Source: Bacillota bacterium (GTDB lineage Bacteria > Bacillota > Clostridia > Lachnospirales > Lachnospiraceae). Taken from it: a DNA stretch of 39,912 bases. The notes under the pieces were generated by a model, which saw only the letters and a program-made list of their open reading frames with translations, was not told where the DNA came from and did not search any database. The stretch covers positions 1-39,912 of the forward strand of contig JAEZXP010000059.1 in NCBI GenBank assembly GCA_023419655.1. Direction: 5' to 3'. This document shows, one piece after another, positions 32,793 through 39,912 of the stretch. A program made the translations under genes and the position numbers. Position 1 is the stretch's first letter. Each line of letters begins with the position of its first letter.

Positions 32793-33983
32793 ATGGGATG
32801 GCTTAAAAAGCTTTTTAAGAAGTCGGATAGGACAGATACCGCAGAACAGAATCCGATACAAGCGGATAAAACAGATACAAATCAAACAGTCCGGCTGAAC
32901 AATTATACCGATTGGAAGGGATATGTTAAGGAGAACAGCGAAATTATTATAGAAAACTCCCGCAAGATGGAGGAGGCTAAGATAGAGTATGAGGCAGTTA
33001 CCTCATACCTGACAGATATGCAGAAGATTGATATGATTCCAAAGCTGCAAAGAGAAGCTTTAGAGGATGCTGCAAGAAATATAATTAACCTTAATAAGGA
33101 ACGAAACCGGATTCGTAACAGGCAGTATGATATGATGGATATCCAATACCGGTTGTTTGAACAATATGAGATGCAGATTCCAAAGGAATTAACCTCCCTC
33201 AAAGAAGCCGAAAGCTATCAGGCAAGCATAGAGGAGGATATCAAGCGCCTGGAGCATGAAAAGCAAAGCTTCTTAGGCGAGGAGAAGGACATAATGAATA
33301 AACAGTCCTCTCTAAAAGGCATTGCGATTACAACCTGTGTAGTCATAACCGTGCTATTCATTATATTTGCCGCTTTGTCGAAAACGACAGGCTCGAACAT
33401 GACATTTCCATTCCTATTGACGGTGCTTATGGGAATGGCATCGGCTCTCTATATCTTTATGGAGGCAAGAAAGAATACCCATGATATTAAGCTGATACAA
33501 TTAAAGCTGAACAAGCTGATTGTACTAACCAATAAAATATCAATAAAATCGGTAAATAACCGAAACTATCTTGAATATGCCTATAGTAAATATATGGTGG
33601 ACAGCTACGACCAGTTTAAGAAGCACTGGGAACAGTATGTCAAACTAAAAGATGAGAACAAAAGATATGAAAGCAACTCACAGCTTTTAGAGTTTTATAA
33701 CAATATACTTATAAACGAGCTGAAAAAATACAATATAGCAGATTCGGAAATATGGATTTATCAGCCCTCAGCCATATTAGACAATAAAGAAATGGTAGAG
33801 GTCAGGCACCGGCTGAATGTTCGCAGACAGAAGTTAAGAGAGAGCATCGATACAAATAAAGGGCAAAGGGAAGAGGCGATTAAATCCATTCGCTCTTTAA
33901 TAAAAGAATACCCTGACAGGGAAGCCGAAACTCTCTGCATATTAAAAAAATACAATATAAAACAGGACGTCTTATCTTCGTGA
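32793..33983 (+). CDS. Membrane-anchored coiled-coil protein with a helical hairpin
   Basis: A 396-residue protein. A short basic start (MGWLKKLFKK) and a polar linker lead to a long coiled coil (about 45-172). Two membrane helices at about 175-196 and 204-224 are joined by a short outside loop ('SKTTGSNMTF'). A second coiled coil (about 230-315) and a charged tail (330-396) follow. Both long arms should therefore lie in the cytosol, giving a hairpin anchor. No enzyme motif is seen. AGGAGAT precedes ATG 32793 and the gene is 45 bases after the TPR-like gene. It may tether the Hsp70-like and DUF5717 proteins to the membrane; this is inference from gene order. Confidence 0.8.
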   Translation: MGWLKKLFKKSDRTDTAEQNPIQADKTDTNQTVRLNNYTDWKGYVKENSEIIIENSRKMEEAKIEYEAVTSYLTDMQKIDMIPKLQREALEDAARNIINLNKERNRIRNRQYDMMDIQYRLFEQYEMQIPKELTSLKEAESYQASIEEDIKRLEHEKQSFLGEEKDIMNKQSSLKGIAITTCVVITVLFIIFAALSKTTGSNMTFPFLLTVLMGMASALYIFMEARKNTHDIKLIQLKLNKLIVLTNKISIKSVNNRNYLEYAYSKYMVDSYDQFKKHWEQYVKLKDENKRYESNSQLLEFYNNILINELKKYNIADSEIWIYQPSAILDNKEMVEVRHRLNVRRQKLRESIDTNKGQREEAIKSIRSLIKEYPDREAETLCILKKYNIKQDVLSS

Positions 33984-33988
33984 GGTGT

Positions 33989-34171
33989 ATGATGGCAAAA
34001 TCAAATTGTGAGTATTGTTCGAATTATGAATATGATGCAGACGATGACTGCTATATCTGCCGGGTTAATCTGGACGAGGATGAAATGAGTAGATTCCTTC
34101 GAGGAGCGTATAGTGACTGCCCCTATTTTTCCTATGGAGATGAATACAAAATTGTCAGGAAGCAGATGTAG
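33989..34171 (+). CDS. Small Cys-rich protein (DUF6472-like)
   Basis: A protein of about 60 residues, with Cys residues in 'SNCEYCSNY', 'DDCYICRVNL' and 'SDCPYF', resembling a small zinc ribbon: two CxxC pairs and one more Cys. The ending 'GDEYKIVRKQM' and 'LDEDEMSRFL' match what I recall of DUF6472, found in Lachnospiraceae. It starts at ATG 33989 or 33992, with GAGGTG at 33982-33987, and follows the coiled-coil gene by a few bases. Function is unknown; it is probably the last gene of the operon. Confidence 0.75.
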   Translation: MMAKSNCEYCSNYEYDADDDCYICRVNLDEDEMSRFLRGAYSDCPYFSYGDEYKIVRKQM

Positions 34172-34183
34172 GGGATATACTAC

Positions 34184-34212
34184 TTGACAATACTATCTGC
34201 ATGTGATATAAC
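34184..34212 (+). promoter_or_regulatory. Promoter of the TetR-ABC operon
   Basis: A perfect TTGACA (34184-34189) and TATAAC (34207-34212) are separated by 17 bases. The -10 box is inside the palindrome at 34206-34235, so the promoter can be shut by a protein bound there. Confidence 0.85.
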
Positions 34213-34235
34213 AGCGTTATATAACGCTGTTATAT
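34206..34235. promoter_or_regulatory. Perfect 30-bp palindrome, TetR operator
   Basis: Both 15-base halves are exact complements; the left half reads ATATAACAGCGTTAT. It overlaps the -10 box and lies 20 bases before the TetR start codon. Length, symmetry and position fit an autoregulatory TetR-family operator. Confidence 0.85.
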
Positions 34236-34254
34236 TGAGAAAGGGGCTGCGGTG

Positions 34255-34869
34255 ATGGCGGTTGATTCCACGCAAATGCGTATTTTGGAAGCAGGCAAAA
34301 ACGAATTTCTGGAAAAGGGATATAAGAATGCTTCCCTGCGCAGCATTGCGAAAGCGGCGGGGGTGACTACCGGTGCGATTTATGGCTATTACAGCGATAA
34401 AGCAGCTTTGTTTAACGCACTTGTAGAAGAGCCTGCCACTTATTTGCGGAATTGGTATTTTTCCGTACAGCAGGATTTTGACTCCTTTCCGGAGGAATAT
34501 AAAGAAAAACAGATGCACGATTATTCGAGCCGTGCATTAGAGGGATTTATTGATTATGTCTATCTGAACTTTGACGCATTCAAGCTGGTGGTCTGCTGTT
34601 CTGCGGGAACAGAATATGAATACTATATCGACAGCTTGCTGGAAATTGAACTGGAGCATACCCGGCGCTTTATCCAGATGCTGCGCGGTCTCGGGCATGA
34701 TGTGCGGCCGATTGACGATGAAATGGCACACATTCTTTCGAGTGCGTTTTATTATGGTATTTTTGAAACAGTGGCACATGACATGTCCCAGGAACAGGCC
34801 AGGCAATATATTCATACCCTTAATGAGTTTTATAGTGCCGGCTGGGATAAGATACTGGGCCTTGCTTGA
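34255..34869 (+). CDS. TetR-family transcriptional repressor
   Basis: A 204-residue TetR regulator. The helix-turn-helix is 'ASLRSIAKAAGVTTGAIYGYYSDKAALFNAL' (read in parts, near 25-55), and the rest is a helical ligand domain. It should repress its own promoter and the ABC exporter genes that follow, releasing DNA when it binds a drug or other toxic ligand. The start is ATG 34255, eight bases after AAAGGGG (34240-34246); the GTG one codon earlier is less likely. The ABC pair begins 105 bases downstream after a GTTAG/CTAAC hairpin. The ligand is unknown. Confidence 0.93.
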   Translation: MAVDSTQMRILEAGKNEFLEKGYKNASLRSIAKAAGVTTGAIYGYYSDKAALFNALVEEPATYLRNWYFSVQQDFDSFPEEYKEKQMHDYSSRALEGFIDYVYLNFDAFKLVVCCSAGTEYEYYIDSLLEIELEHTRRFIQMLRGLGHDVRPIDDEMAHILSSAFYYGIFETVAHDMSQEQARQYIHTLNEFYSAGWDKILGLA

Positions 34870-34974
34870 TGCTGATATTTTCGAGCTATACCCGGGGCGA
34901 TTTTACCCTCTTCTTTTTGCTTGGCAGTTAGCTAGGACTAACTTAAATATACATAGTAATCGGGAGGAATCAAC

Positions 34975-36732
34975 ATGAATAAAAGTTCTAAAAGCGCTAT
35001 ATCGTGGTTATGGGAATTCGCCTCACCTCATAAAGGCGGATATATCGCTTCGCTAGTGTTCGCCACGCTGGGGGTCTTATGCAGTATGGCTCCTTATTTT
35101 TGTGTGGCACAAATCGTGCTGGCACTTATGCGGGGAGAAACTGCACTGCTTTTTTACGGTAAATACTGCCTTGCATCTGCCGGGTTCTGGGTTCTTCGCT
35201 ATTTGTTCCATGCTATCTCCACCAGCCTGTCTCACAAGTCTACATTTGCTGTGCTTTCTGAGGTACGTGTGCGGCTGACCGGAAAGCTCACCCGTATACC
35301 GATGGGCTATTTGCTGGATACACCCTCCGGAAGGCTAAAAAACATACTCGTTGAGAGGGTGGACAGTATGGAAACTACGCTTGCCCACATTGTGCCGGAG
35401 ATGGGAGGAAACATTCTCGTTTCGATTGCGACCATTATTTATCTGTTTGTGCTTGATTGGCGTATGGCACTGGCAGCAATGGTAACGCTTCCCCTTGGTT
35501 TTTTATGCTATATGGGTATGATGGGCGGATACGAAAAACGCTTTTCCAATTATGTCACAAAAAACAAACGGTTAAATGATGTGGCGGTGGAATATATCGG
35601 AGGGATTGAGGTGATTAAGGCTTTCAACCAGTCTGCTTCCTCTTATGAGAAATTTACAACGGCCGCAAGAGAGGCTGCCGCCTCTGCCATCGACTGGATG
35701 CGCTCTACGCTGCCGTATTTTTCAACGGCGATGTCGGTATTTCCGGCAACCCTGATCAGTGTTTTGCCGATTGGTACAATTTTATATATGCGGGGAAACC
35801 TGTCAATTGATACCTTTATTGTGGCGGTTATTTTATCACTGGGTGTTATGGGACCGCTGATTACCACCATGAGCTATTCGGATGATATCGGGAAAATCCA
35901 CACCATTGTAGGAGAGGTGACGGATGTACTCACACAGCCTGACCTTGTACGGCCGGAAACAGCGGCAAAAATCAGCGGCTATGATATCCGTATAGAAGAT
36001 GTCTGTTTTGCGTACCATCAGAAAAAAGTGCTGCATGGTGTGAACCTTGCGATTCCAGCGGGCAGTGTTACGGCACTGGTCGGTCCTTCCGGCGGCGGAA
36101 AATCCACCATTGCCAAGCTGATTGCTTCCTTATGGGATGTGAGCGAAGGCAAAATCACTATCGGAGGTGCCGACGTCCGGCAAATTCCACTTTCACAGCT
36201 TAACGGCATGATTGCCTATGTCGCTCAGGACAATTACCTCTTTGATGAAAGCATTCGTGAAAACATCCGGATGGGCAGACCCGGAGCCAGTGATGCCGAG
36301 GTGGAGCGTGTTGCAAAGCAAAGTGGCTGCCATGACTTTATTATGCAGCTGGAACGGGGATACGAGACCCGTGCCGGCGGTGCAGGCGGGCATCTTTCAG
36401 GCGGCGAAAGACAGCGTATCACCATTGCCCGTGCCATGCTAAAGGATGCGCCCATCGTAATTTTAGATGAGGCGACAGCATATAATGACCCGGAAAATGA
36501 GGCGGTGATTCAAGCGGCAGTTTCCCGGCTGGTGGAAGGAAAGACATTGATTGTGATTGCCCACCGGCTCTCTACAATCACCGATTCGGACAATATCATC
36601 GTGATTGAAAAAGGAAAGGTGTCTGCACAGGGCAGGCACGAAGAATTGCTTCATTCATCGCCCCTTTATCAGAATATGTGGGCGGCACATACATCGGTGA
36701 AAGATACGACAAAGAAAGAGGTGCTTATATGA
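34975..36732 (+). CDS. ABC exporter half-transporter 1 (fused membrane and ATPase domains)
   Basis: A 585-residue half-transporter: six membrane helices (about 15-310) then an ATPase domain. Walker A is 'GPSGGGKST', signature 'LSGGERQR', Walker B 'IVILDEATAYNDPENE' and the switch 'IVIAHRLSTI'. It should export drugs, peptides, lipids or siderophores as a heterodimer with the next gene. GGGAGGA (34962-34968) precedes ATG 34975. The gene ends with a four-base overlap (ATGA) with its partner, so the two are made together. Control is by the TetR gene upstream. The substrate cannot be read; multidrug export is the usual role for this arrangement. Confidence 0.92.
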   Translation: MNKSSKSAISWLWEFASPHKGGYIASLVFATLGVLCSMAPYFCVAQIVLALMRGETALLFYGKYCLASAGFWVLRYLFHAISTSLSHKSTFAVLSEVRVRLTGKLTRIPMGYLLDTPSGRLKNILVERVDSMETTLAHIVPEMGGNILVSIATIIYLFVLDWRMALAAMVTLPLGFLCYMGMMGGYEKRFSNYVTKNKRLNDVAVEYIGGIEVIKAFNQSASSYEKFTTAAREAAASAIDWMRSTLPYFSTAMSVFPATLISVLPIGTILYMRGNLSIDTFIVAVILSLGVMGPLITTMSYSDDIGKIHTIVGEVTDVLTQPDLVRPETAAKISGYDIRIEDVCFAYHQKKVLHGVNLAIPAGSVTALVGPSGGGKSTIAKLIASLWDVSEGKITIGGADVRQIPLSQLNGMIAYVAQDNYLFDESIRENIRMGRPGASDAEVERVAKQSGCHDFIMQLERGYETRAGGAGGHLSGGERQRITIARAMLKDAPIVILDEATAYNDPENEAVIQAAVSRLVEGKTLIVIAHRLSTITDSDNIIVIEKGKVSAQGRHEELLHSSPLYQNMWAAHTSVKDTTKKEVLI

Positions 36733-38474
36733 TTGGGATATTTAAAAAATTCTTTCGATTCAGCGGCAGCCAAAAGAAATTGTTCTATCAATCTCTTGCC
36801 CTGTCACTGCTTCATGCCATCTTTGAAGCACTGAGGATTCCGGCTATTGCCATCGTTTTGCAGGCGTTGATTAACCGTAATGCCGGATGGGATACGGTGT
36901 TTAGTGTTCTTGGAATTATGCTGGTAAGCATTGCCGGATGTACCCTGACCCGCCGGAGCCTGACAATGAAGCAAACCGTGGGCGGTTATACAGTGGCAAC
37001 CGACAAGCGGGTGGAGATAGGAGAAAGGCTCAAATACATGCCAATGGGTTATTTTAATAATAACAGCCTGGGGGATATCACCTCGGTAACCACCAATACG
37101 GCGGAAAATTTACAGGATGTCGCCACAAGGGTTATTATGCTGACGACCCAGGGGCTGCTTACCACCGCCATGTTTACCCTTGCCGTTTTGTTCTATGATT
37201 GGCGAGTCGGATTGCTTCTGCTTTTGGGTATTGCCGTATTTTTCTGTATCAACACCCTGATGCAGAAAAAATCACACAAGGTTTCTCCTCTCAAAACAGC
37301 ATCCGATACCAAGCTGGTTGCATCCGTTTTGGAATATGTCCAGGGAATAGGAGTAATACGCTCATATAACCTGGATAAAGAGGCGAACAAAACCGTTGAT
37401 AATGCCATCAAAAGCAATGAAGAAATCAATATCCGGCTGGAAAAGACCTTTGTACCCTATACGGCCATGCAAAGTCTGGTATTAAAATTATTTAGTGTTA
37501 TGATGGTATTTCTGGCGATTTCGTTTTATTTGAATGGTTCTGTGGAGCTAATCAATTGTCTGCTGCTGGTCATTTCCTCTTTTCTGGTGTATGCACAGCT
37601 GGATACGGCCGGTAATTATAGTTCCTTGCTGCGGATACTGGATTTGTCAATGGATAAAATCAATCAGGTATTTGAAACGCCTGTAATGGACATTGACGGC
37701 AAAGCCATAAAGCCTGGCACCTGTGCTATTAAGGGAGAAAATGTGACCTTCCGATACGAGAATAAGAAGGTCATCGACAACGTTTCCTTCGAGATTCCCG
37801 AAGGCACTACCACCGCCATTGTGGGCCCCTCCGGCGGCGGAAAAACCACACTGTGCAATTTGATGGCGAGGTTTTGGGATGTCGATGAAGGGTGTATCAC
37901 CCTTGGCGGCAGAGATGTGCGAGAATATACGCTGGACAGCTTACTCTCGAATTATAGTATGGTATTTCAGAATGTATACCTGTTTAATGATACCATTGCC
38001 AACAATATTAAATTCGGCAAGCCGGATGCCACCATGGAAGAGGTGGAGACAGCTGCGAAAAAGGCCTGCTGCCATGATTTTATCCGTGCTTTGCCCGATG
38101 GGTATGATACAGTTATCGGTGAAGGCGGTGCAACAATTTCGGGCGGAGAAAAACAGCGTATTTCAATTGCCCGCGCTTTGTTAAAAGACGCTCCGATTAT
38201 TATTCTCGATGAGGCAACAGCCAATGTAGACCCTGAGAATGAAGCGCTGCTGCAGGAAGCAATTGCCGAGCTGACTCACGGAAAGACCATTATCATGATT
38301 GCCCACCGGCTGAAAACAGTACAGAATGCCGACCAGATTCTTGTACTGGATGATGGCAGAATTATTCAGAGGGGTACGCATGGAGAGCTGATGCATTCGG
38401 GAGGCCTGTACGCCGACTTTATTCATATGCGTGAGAAATCCATCGGCTGGAAGCTGGGAGGCCGTACAGCGTAG
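36729..38474 (+). CDS. ABC exporter half-transporter 2
   Basis: A 581-residue half-transporter, the partner of the gene before it. Six membrane helices are followed by an ATPase domain with 'GPSGGGKTT', signature 'ISGGEKQR', Walker B 'IIILDEATANVDPENE' and 'IMIAHRLKTV'. Both halves keep the Walker B glutamate, so both ATP sites may be active, unlike many heterodimeric exporters with one degenerate site. ATG 36729 is used, with AAAGAGG (36715-36721) upstream; an in-frame ATG at 36678 lies inside the first gene without a ribosome site. Expression is probably tied to the TetR operator at 34206. Confidence 0.92.
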   Translation: MIGIFKKFFRFSGSQKKLFYQSLALSLLHAIFEALRIPAIAIVLQALINRNAGWDTVFSVLGIMLVSIAGCTLTRRSLTMKQTVGGYTVATDKRVEIGERLKYMPMGYFNNNSLGDITSVTTNTAENLQDVATRVIMLTTQGLLTTAMFTLAVLFYDWRVGLLLLLGIAVFFCINTLMQKKSHKVSPLKTASDTKLVASVLEYVQGIGVIRSYNLDKEANKTVDNAIKSNEEINIRLEKTFVPYTAMQSLVLKLFSVMMVFLAISFYLNGSVELINCLLLVISSFLVYAQLDTAGNYSSLLRILDLSMDKINQVFETPVMDIDGKAIKPGTCAIKGENVTFRYENKKVIDNVSFEIPEGTTTAIVGPSGGGKTTLCNLMARFWDVDEGCITLGGRDVREYTLDSLLSNYSMVFQNVYLFNDTIANNIKFGKPDATMEEVETAAKKACCHDFIRALPDGYDTVIGEGGATISGGEKQRISIARALLKDAPIIILDEATANVDPENEALLQEAIAELTHGKTIIMIAHRLKTVQNADQILVLDDGRIIQRGTHGELMHSGGLYADFIHMREKSIGWKLGGRTA

Positions 38475-38497
38475 GAAAAATCCATACAATATTTTGC

Positions 38498-38526
38498 TTG
38501 ACATCTTTCGCTTCTTTGCATAATAT
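38498..38526 (+). promoter_or_regulatory. Promoter of the valS leader
   Basis: A perfect TTGACA (38498-38503) and TAATAT (38521-38526) are spaced by 17 bases; transcription should start near 38533, at the beginning of the T-box leader. Confidence 0.8.
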
Positions 38527-38532
38527 AGTAGT

Positions 38533-38824
38533 AATATTTCATAACTGACAAATGCGTTGAAAAAGAGGAGTAGGTAAGGAGCACTTAACAGAGAGGACCG
38601 TCCGCCGGCTGAAAGATGGTCATGAAGCAGTCTTACCGAAGGTAGCTTTGTAGCAGTGTTTTTGAAGCCTTATGTATAGCCGTAAGGTGGGTAGGAGATA
38701 CCGGGAAGTCCCGTTACAGACAGATAAGGTGGCGATAGATGATGGATTTGGATTCATCAATTTGTCAGCCATGAATAAAGGTGGTACCACGGTTCTTCGT
38801 CCTTTGCGTCGGAGAACCTTTTTT
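38533..38824 (+). promoter_or_regulatory. T-box riboswitch leader of valS
   Basis: The leader has the diagnostic T-box AAAGGTGGTACCACGG (near 38777-38792), which pairs with the uncharged tRNA acceptor end in the antiterminator. A terminator follows directly: GGTTCTTC and GGAGAACC arms with a T run (38791-38824). Stem I carries the AGTA motif after GAGG (near 38564-38572), and the GGTAAG/CTTACC helix. A candidate specifier codon GTA (valine) is at 38642-38644, next to that helix; another register would read GGT, so this is tentative. Lack of charged tRNA-Val should raise valS expression. It fills the 405-base gap before valS. Confidence 0.9.
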
Positions 38825-38879
38825 ATTGCTTCGCATTATCAAAGCTTGATGAAACGAATAAAGGATAGGAGAGATTACA

Positions 38880-39912
38880 ATGGAGAAAGAACTTGCAAAA
38901 ACGTATAATCCCAAAGACATCGAGGATAAGCTGTATCAAAAATGGTTGGATAAGAAATATTTTCATGCGGAGGTGGACAGGAGCAAGAAGCCCTTTACAA
39001 TTGTGATTCCGCCGCCCAATATAACAGGACAGCTTCATATGGGCCACGCATTGGATAATACCCTGCAGGATATTCTTATCCGTTTTAAAAGAATGCAAGG
39101 CTATAATGCCCTGTGGCAGCCGGGTACAGACCATGCCAGCATTGCCACCGAGGTTAAGATTATAGAGCAGATGCGAAAAGAAGGCATTGAAAAAGAGGAT
39201 CTTGGCAGAGAGGGCTTTCTTGAAAGGGCATGGCAATGGAAGGAAGAATACGGCGGCAGGATTATATCCCAGCTTATGAAGCTTGGCTCCTCCTGTGATT
39301 GGGACCGGGAGCGGTTTACCATGGATGATGGCTGTAACGATGCTGTCAGGAAAGTATTTGTTAAGCTGTATGAGGAAGGCTATATCTATAAAGGCTCCAA
39401 AATTATTAACTGGTGTCCGGTATGCCATACCTCCATATCGGATGCAGAGGTAGAGCATGAAGAGCAGGCGGGACATTTCTGGCATATCCGGTATCCCATA
39501 GCAGGGGAAGAGGGCTATGTGGAGATTGCTACCACCAGACCGGAGACAATGCTTGGAGATACGGCAGTGGCAGTTCATCCTGAGGATGAGAGATATCAGC
39601 ATCTTATTGGCAAAAATGTTATCCTGCCCATTATAAATAAGGAGATTCCTGTTGTTGCCGATGAGTATGTGGATAAGGAATTCGGAACCGGTGTTGTGAA
39701 GATTACCCCTGCCCATGACCCGAACGATTTTGAGGTTGGAAAGCGCCATGACCTTCCGGAAGTAAATATCATGAATGACGATGCAACCATCAATCAGAAT
39801 GGGGGCAAATATGCAGGAATGGACCGTTACGAGGCAAGGAAAGCGATTGTTAAAGAGCTGCAGGAGCTGGGACTTTTGGTTAAGGTAGAGGAGCATTCGC
39901 ATAATGTAGGTA
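38880..39912 (+). CDS. valS: Valyl-tRNA synthetase, N-terminal part
   Basis: The first 344 codons of ValS; the gene runs off the window. It attaches valine to tRNA-Val in the cytosol. Visible features are 'IVIPPPNITGQLHMGHALDN' with the class I HIGH motif (HMGH), 'QPGTDHASIATEVK', 'INWCPVCHTSISDAEVEHEE' with zinc-type Cys, and the editing domain start 'ATTRPETMLGDTAVAVHP'. The start is ATG 38880 after TAGGAGAG (38866-38873). The open frame is not closed in the window, so it is easily missed; the long antisense frame at 38823-39902 on the minus strand is a shadow of it. Confidence 0.95.
   Translation, partial: MEKELAKTYNPKDIEDKLYQKWLDKKYFHAEVDRSKKPFTIVIPPPNITGQLHMGHALDNTLQDILIRFKRMQGYNALWQPGTDHASIATEVKIIEQMRKEGIEKEDLGREGFLERAWQWKEEYGGRIISQLMKLGSSCDWDRERFTMDDGCNDAVRKVFVKLYEEGYIYKGSKIINWCPVCHTSISDAEVEHEEQAGHFWHIRYPIAGEEGYVEIATTRPETMLGDTAVAVHPEDERYQHLIGKNVILPIINKEIPVVADEYVDKEFGTGVVKITPAHDPNDFEVGKRHDLPEVNIMNDDATINQNGGKYAGMDRYEARKAIVKELQELGLLVKVEEHSHNVG

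Noticed and set aside
34172..38474. Recently acquired island (TetR and ABC pair)
   Set aside because: The coding sequence looks somewhat richer in GC than its neighbours, but I could not compute this reliably and there is no integrase, tRNA or flanking repeat.
38823..39902. A long minus-strand open frame of 359 codons
   Set aside because: It is antisense to valS, whose plus-strand translation shows the HMGH motif and editing domain; the frame has no recognisable motifs and crosses the T-box terminator end.

Overview
The window looks like chromosome from an anaerobic, low-to-mid GC Gram-positive, most likely a plant-polysaccharide-using member of the Lachnospiraceae (Clostridium cluster XIVa type). 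The evidence is strong purine-rich ribosome binding sites, a glycine radical enzyme with its activase, a reducing-end xylose-releasing exo-oligoxylanase next to a GH94 phosphorylase, a T-box in front of valS, a TagF-like wall polymer enzyme, and an operon of families I associate with Lachnospiraceae (DUF5717, DUF5716, DUF6472). I see no rRNA, tRNA, CRISPR array, transposase or phage gene. These identifications come from reading the translations, not from database searches.

Left part (1-8468): the 3' end of a BMP-type lipoprotein, an ABC ATPase and two permeases form a nucleoside-type importer, with an overlapping serine esterase gene. A hairpin-rich intergenic region follows. Next come a GntR/FCD regulator, a YjjI-family glycine radical enzyme and its YjjW-type activase. 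In E. coli yjjW-yjjI lies beside the deo operon, so closeness to a nucleoside importer here is suggestive.

8469-18384: a secreted two-repeat protein, a SAM methyltransferase, Hsp33, a GH8 Rex xylanase and GH94 phosphorylase pair behind tandem ribosome-binding-site hairpins, and a GT2 plus glycerophosphotransferase fusion for cell-surface polymer synthesis.

18385-26933: purF; a convergent CsoR-type repressor and P1B metal ATPase unit on the minus strand with a clear promoter and operator; a LysR regulator with a dUTPase; a PutP-like sodium symporter; and on the minus strand a DUF2164 protein and a CobD-like aminotransferase, separated from the symporter by a bidirectional hairpin terminator.

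26934-34171: the most unusual part, five tightly packed genes. They encode a 1183-residue protein with two predicted Ig-like domains and long helical repeats (DUF5717), an Hsp70-like ATPase with a substrate-domain-like C-terminus and no lid (DUF5716), a TPR-like protein, a membrane-anchored coiled-coil protein, and a tiny Cys-rich protein. This looks like a conserved but uncharacterised chaperone-like or scaffold system at the membrane.

34172-39912: an autoregulated TetR gene with a perfect 30-bp palindrome on its -10 box, a heterodimeric ABC exporter pair, and a T-box leader controlling valS, which runs off the window.
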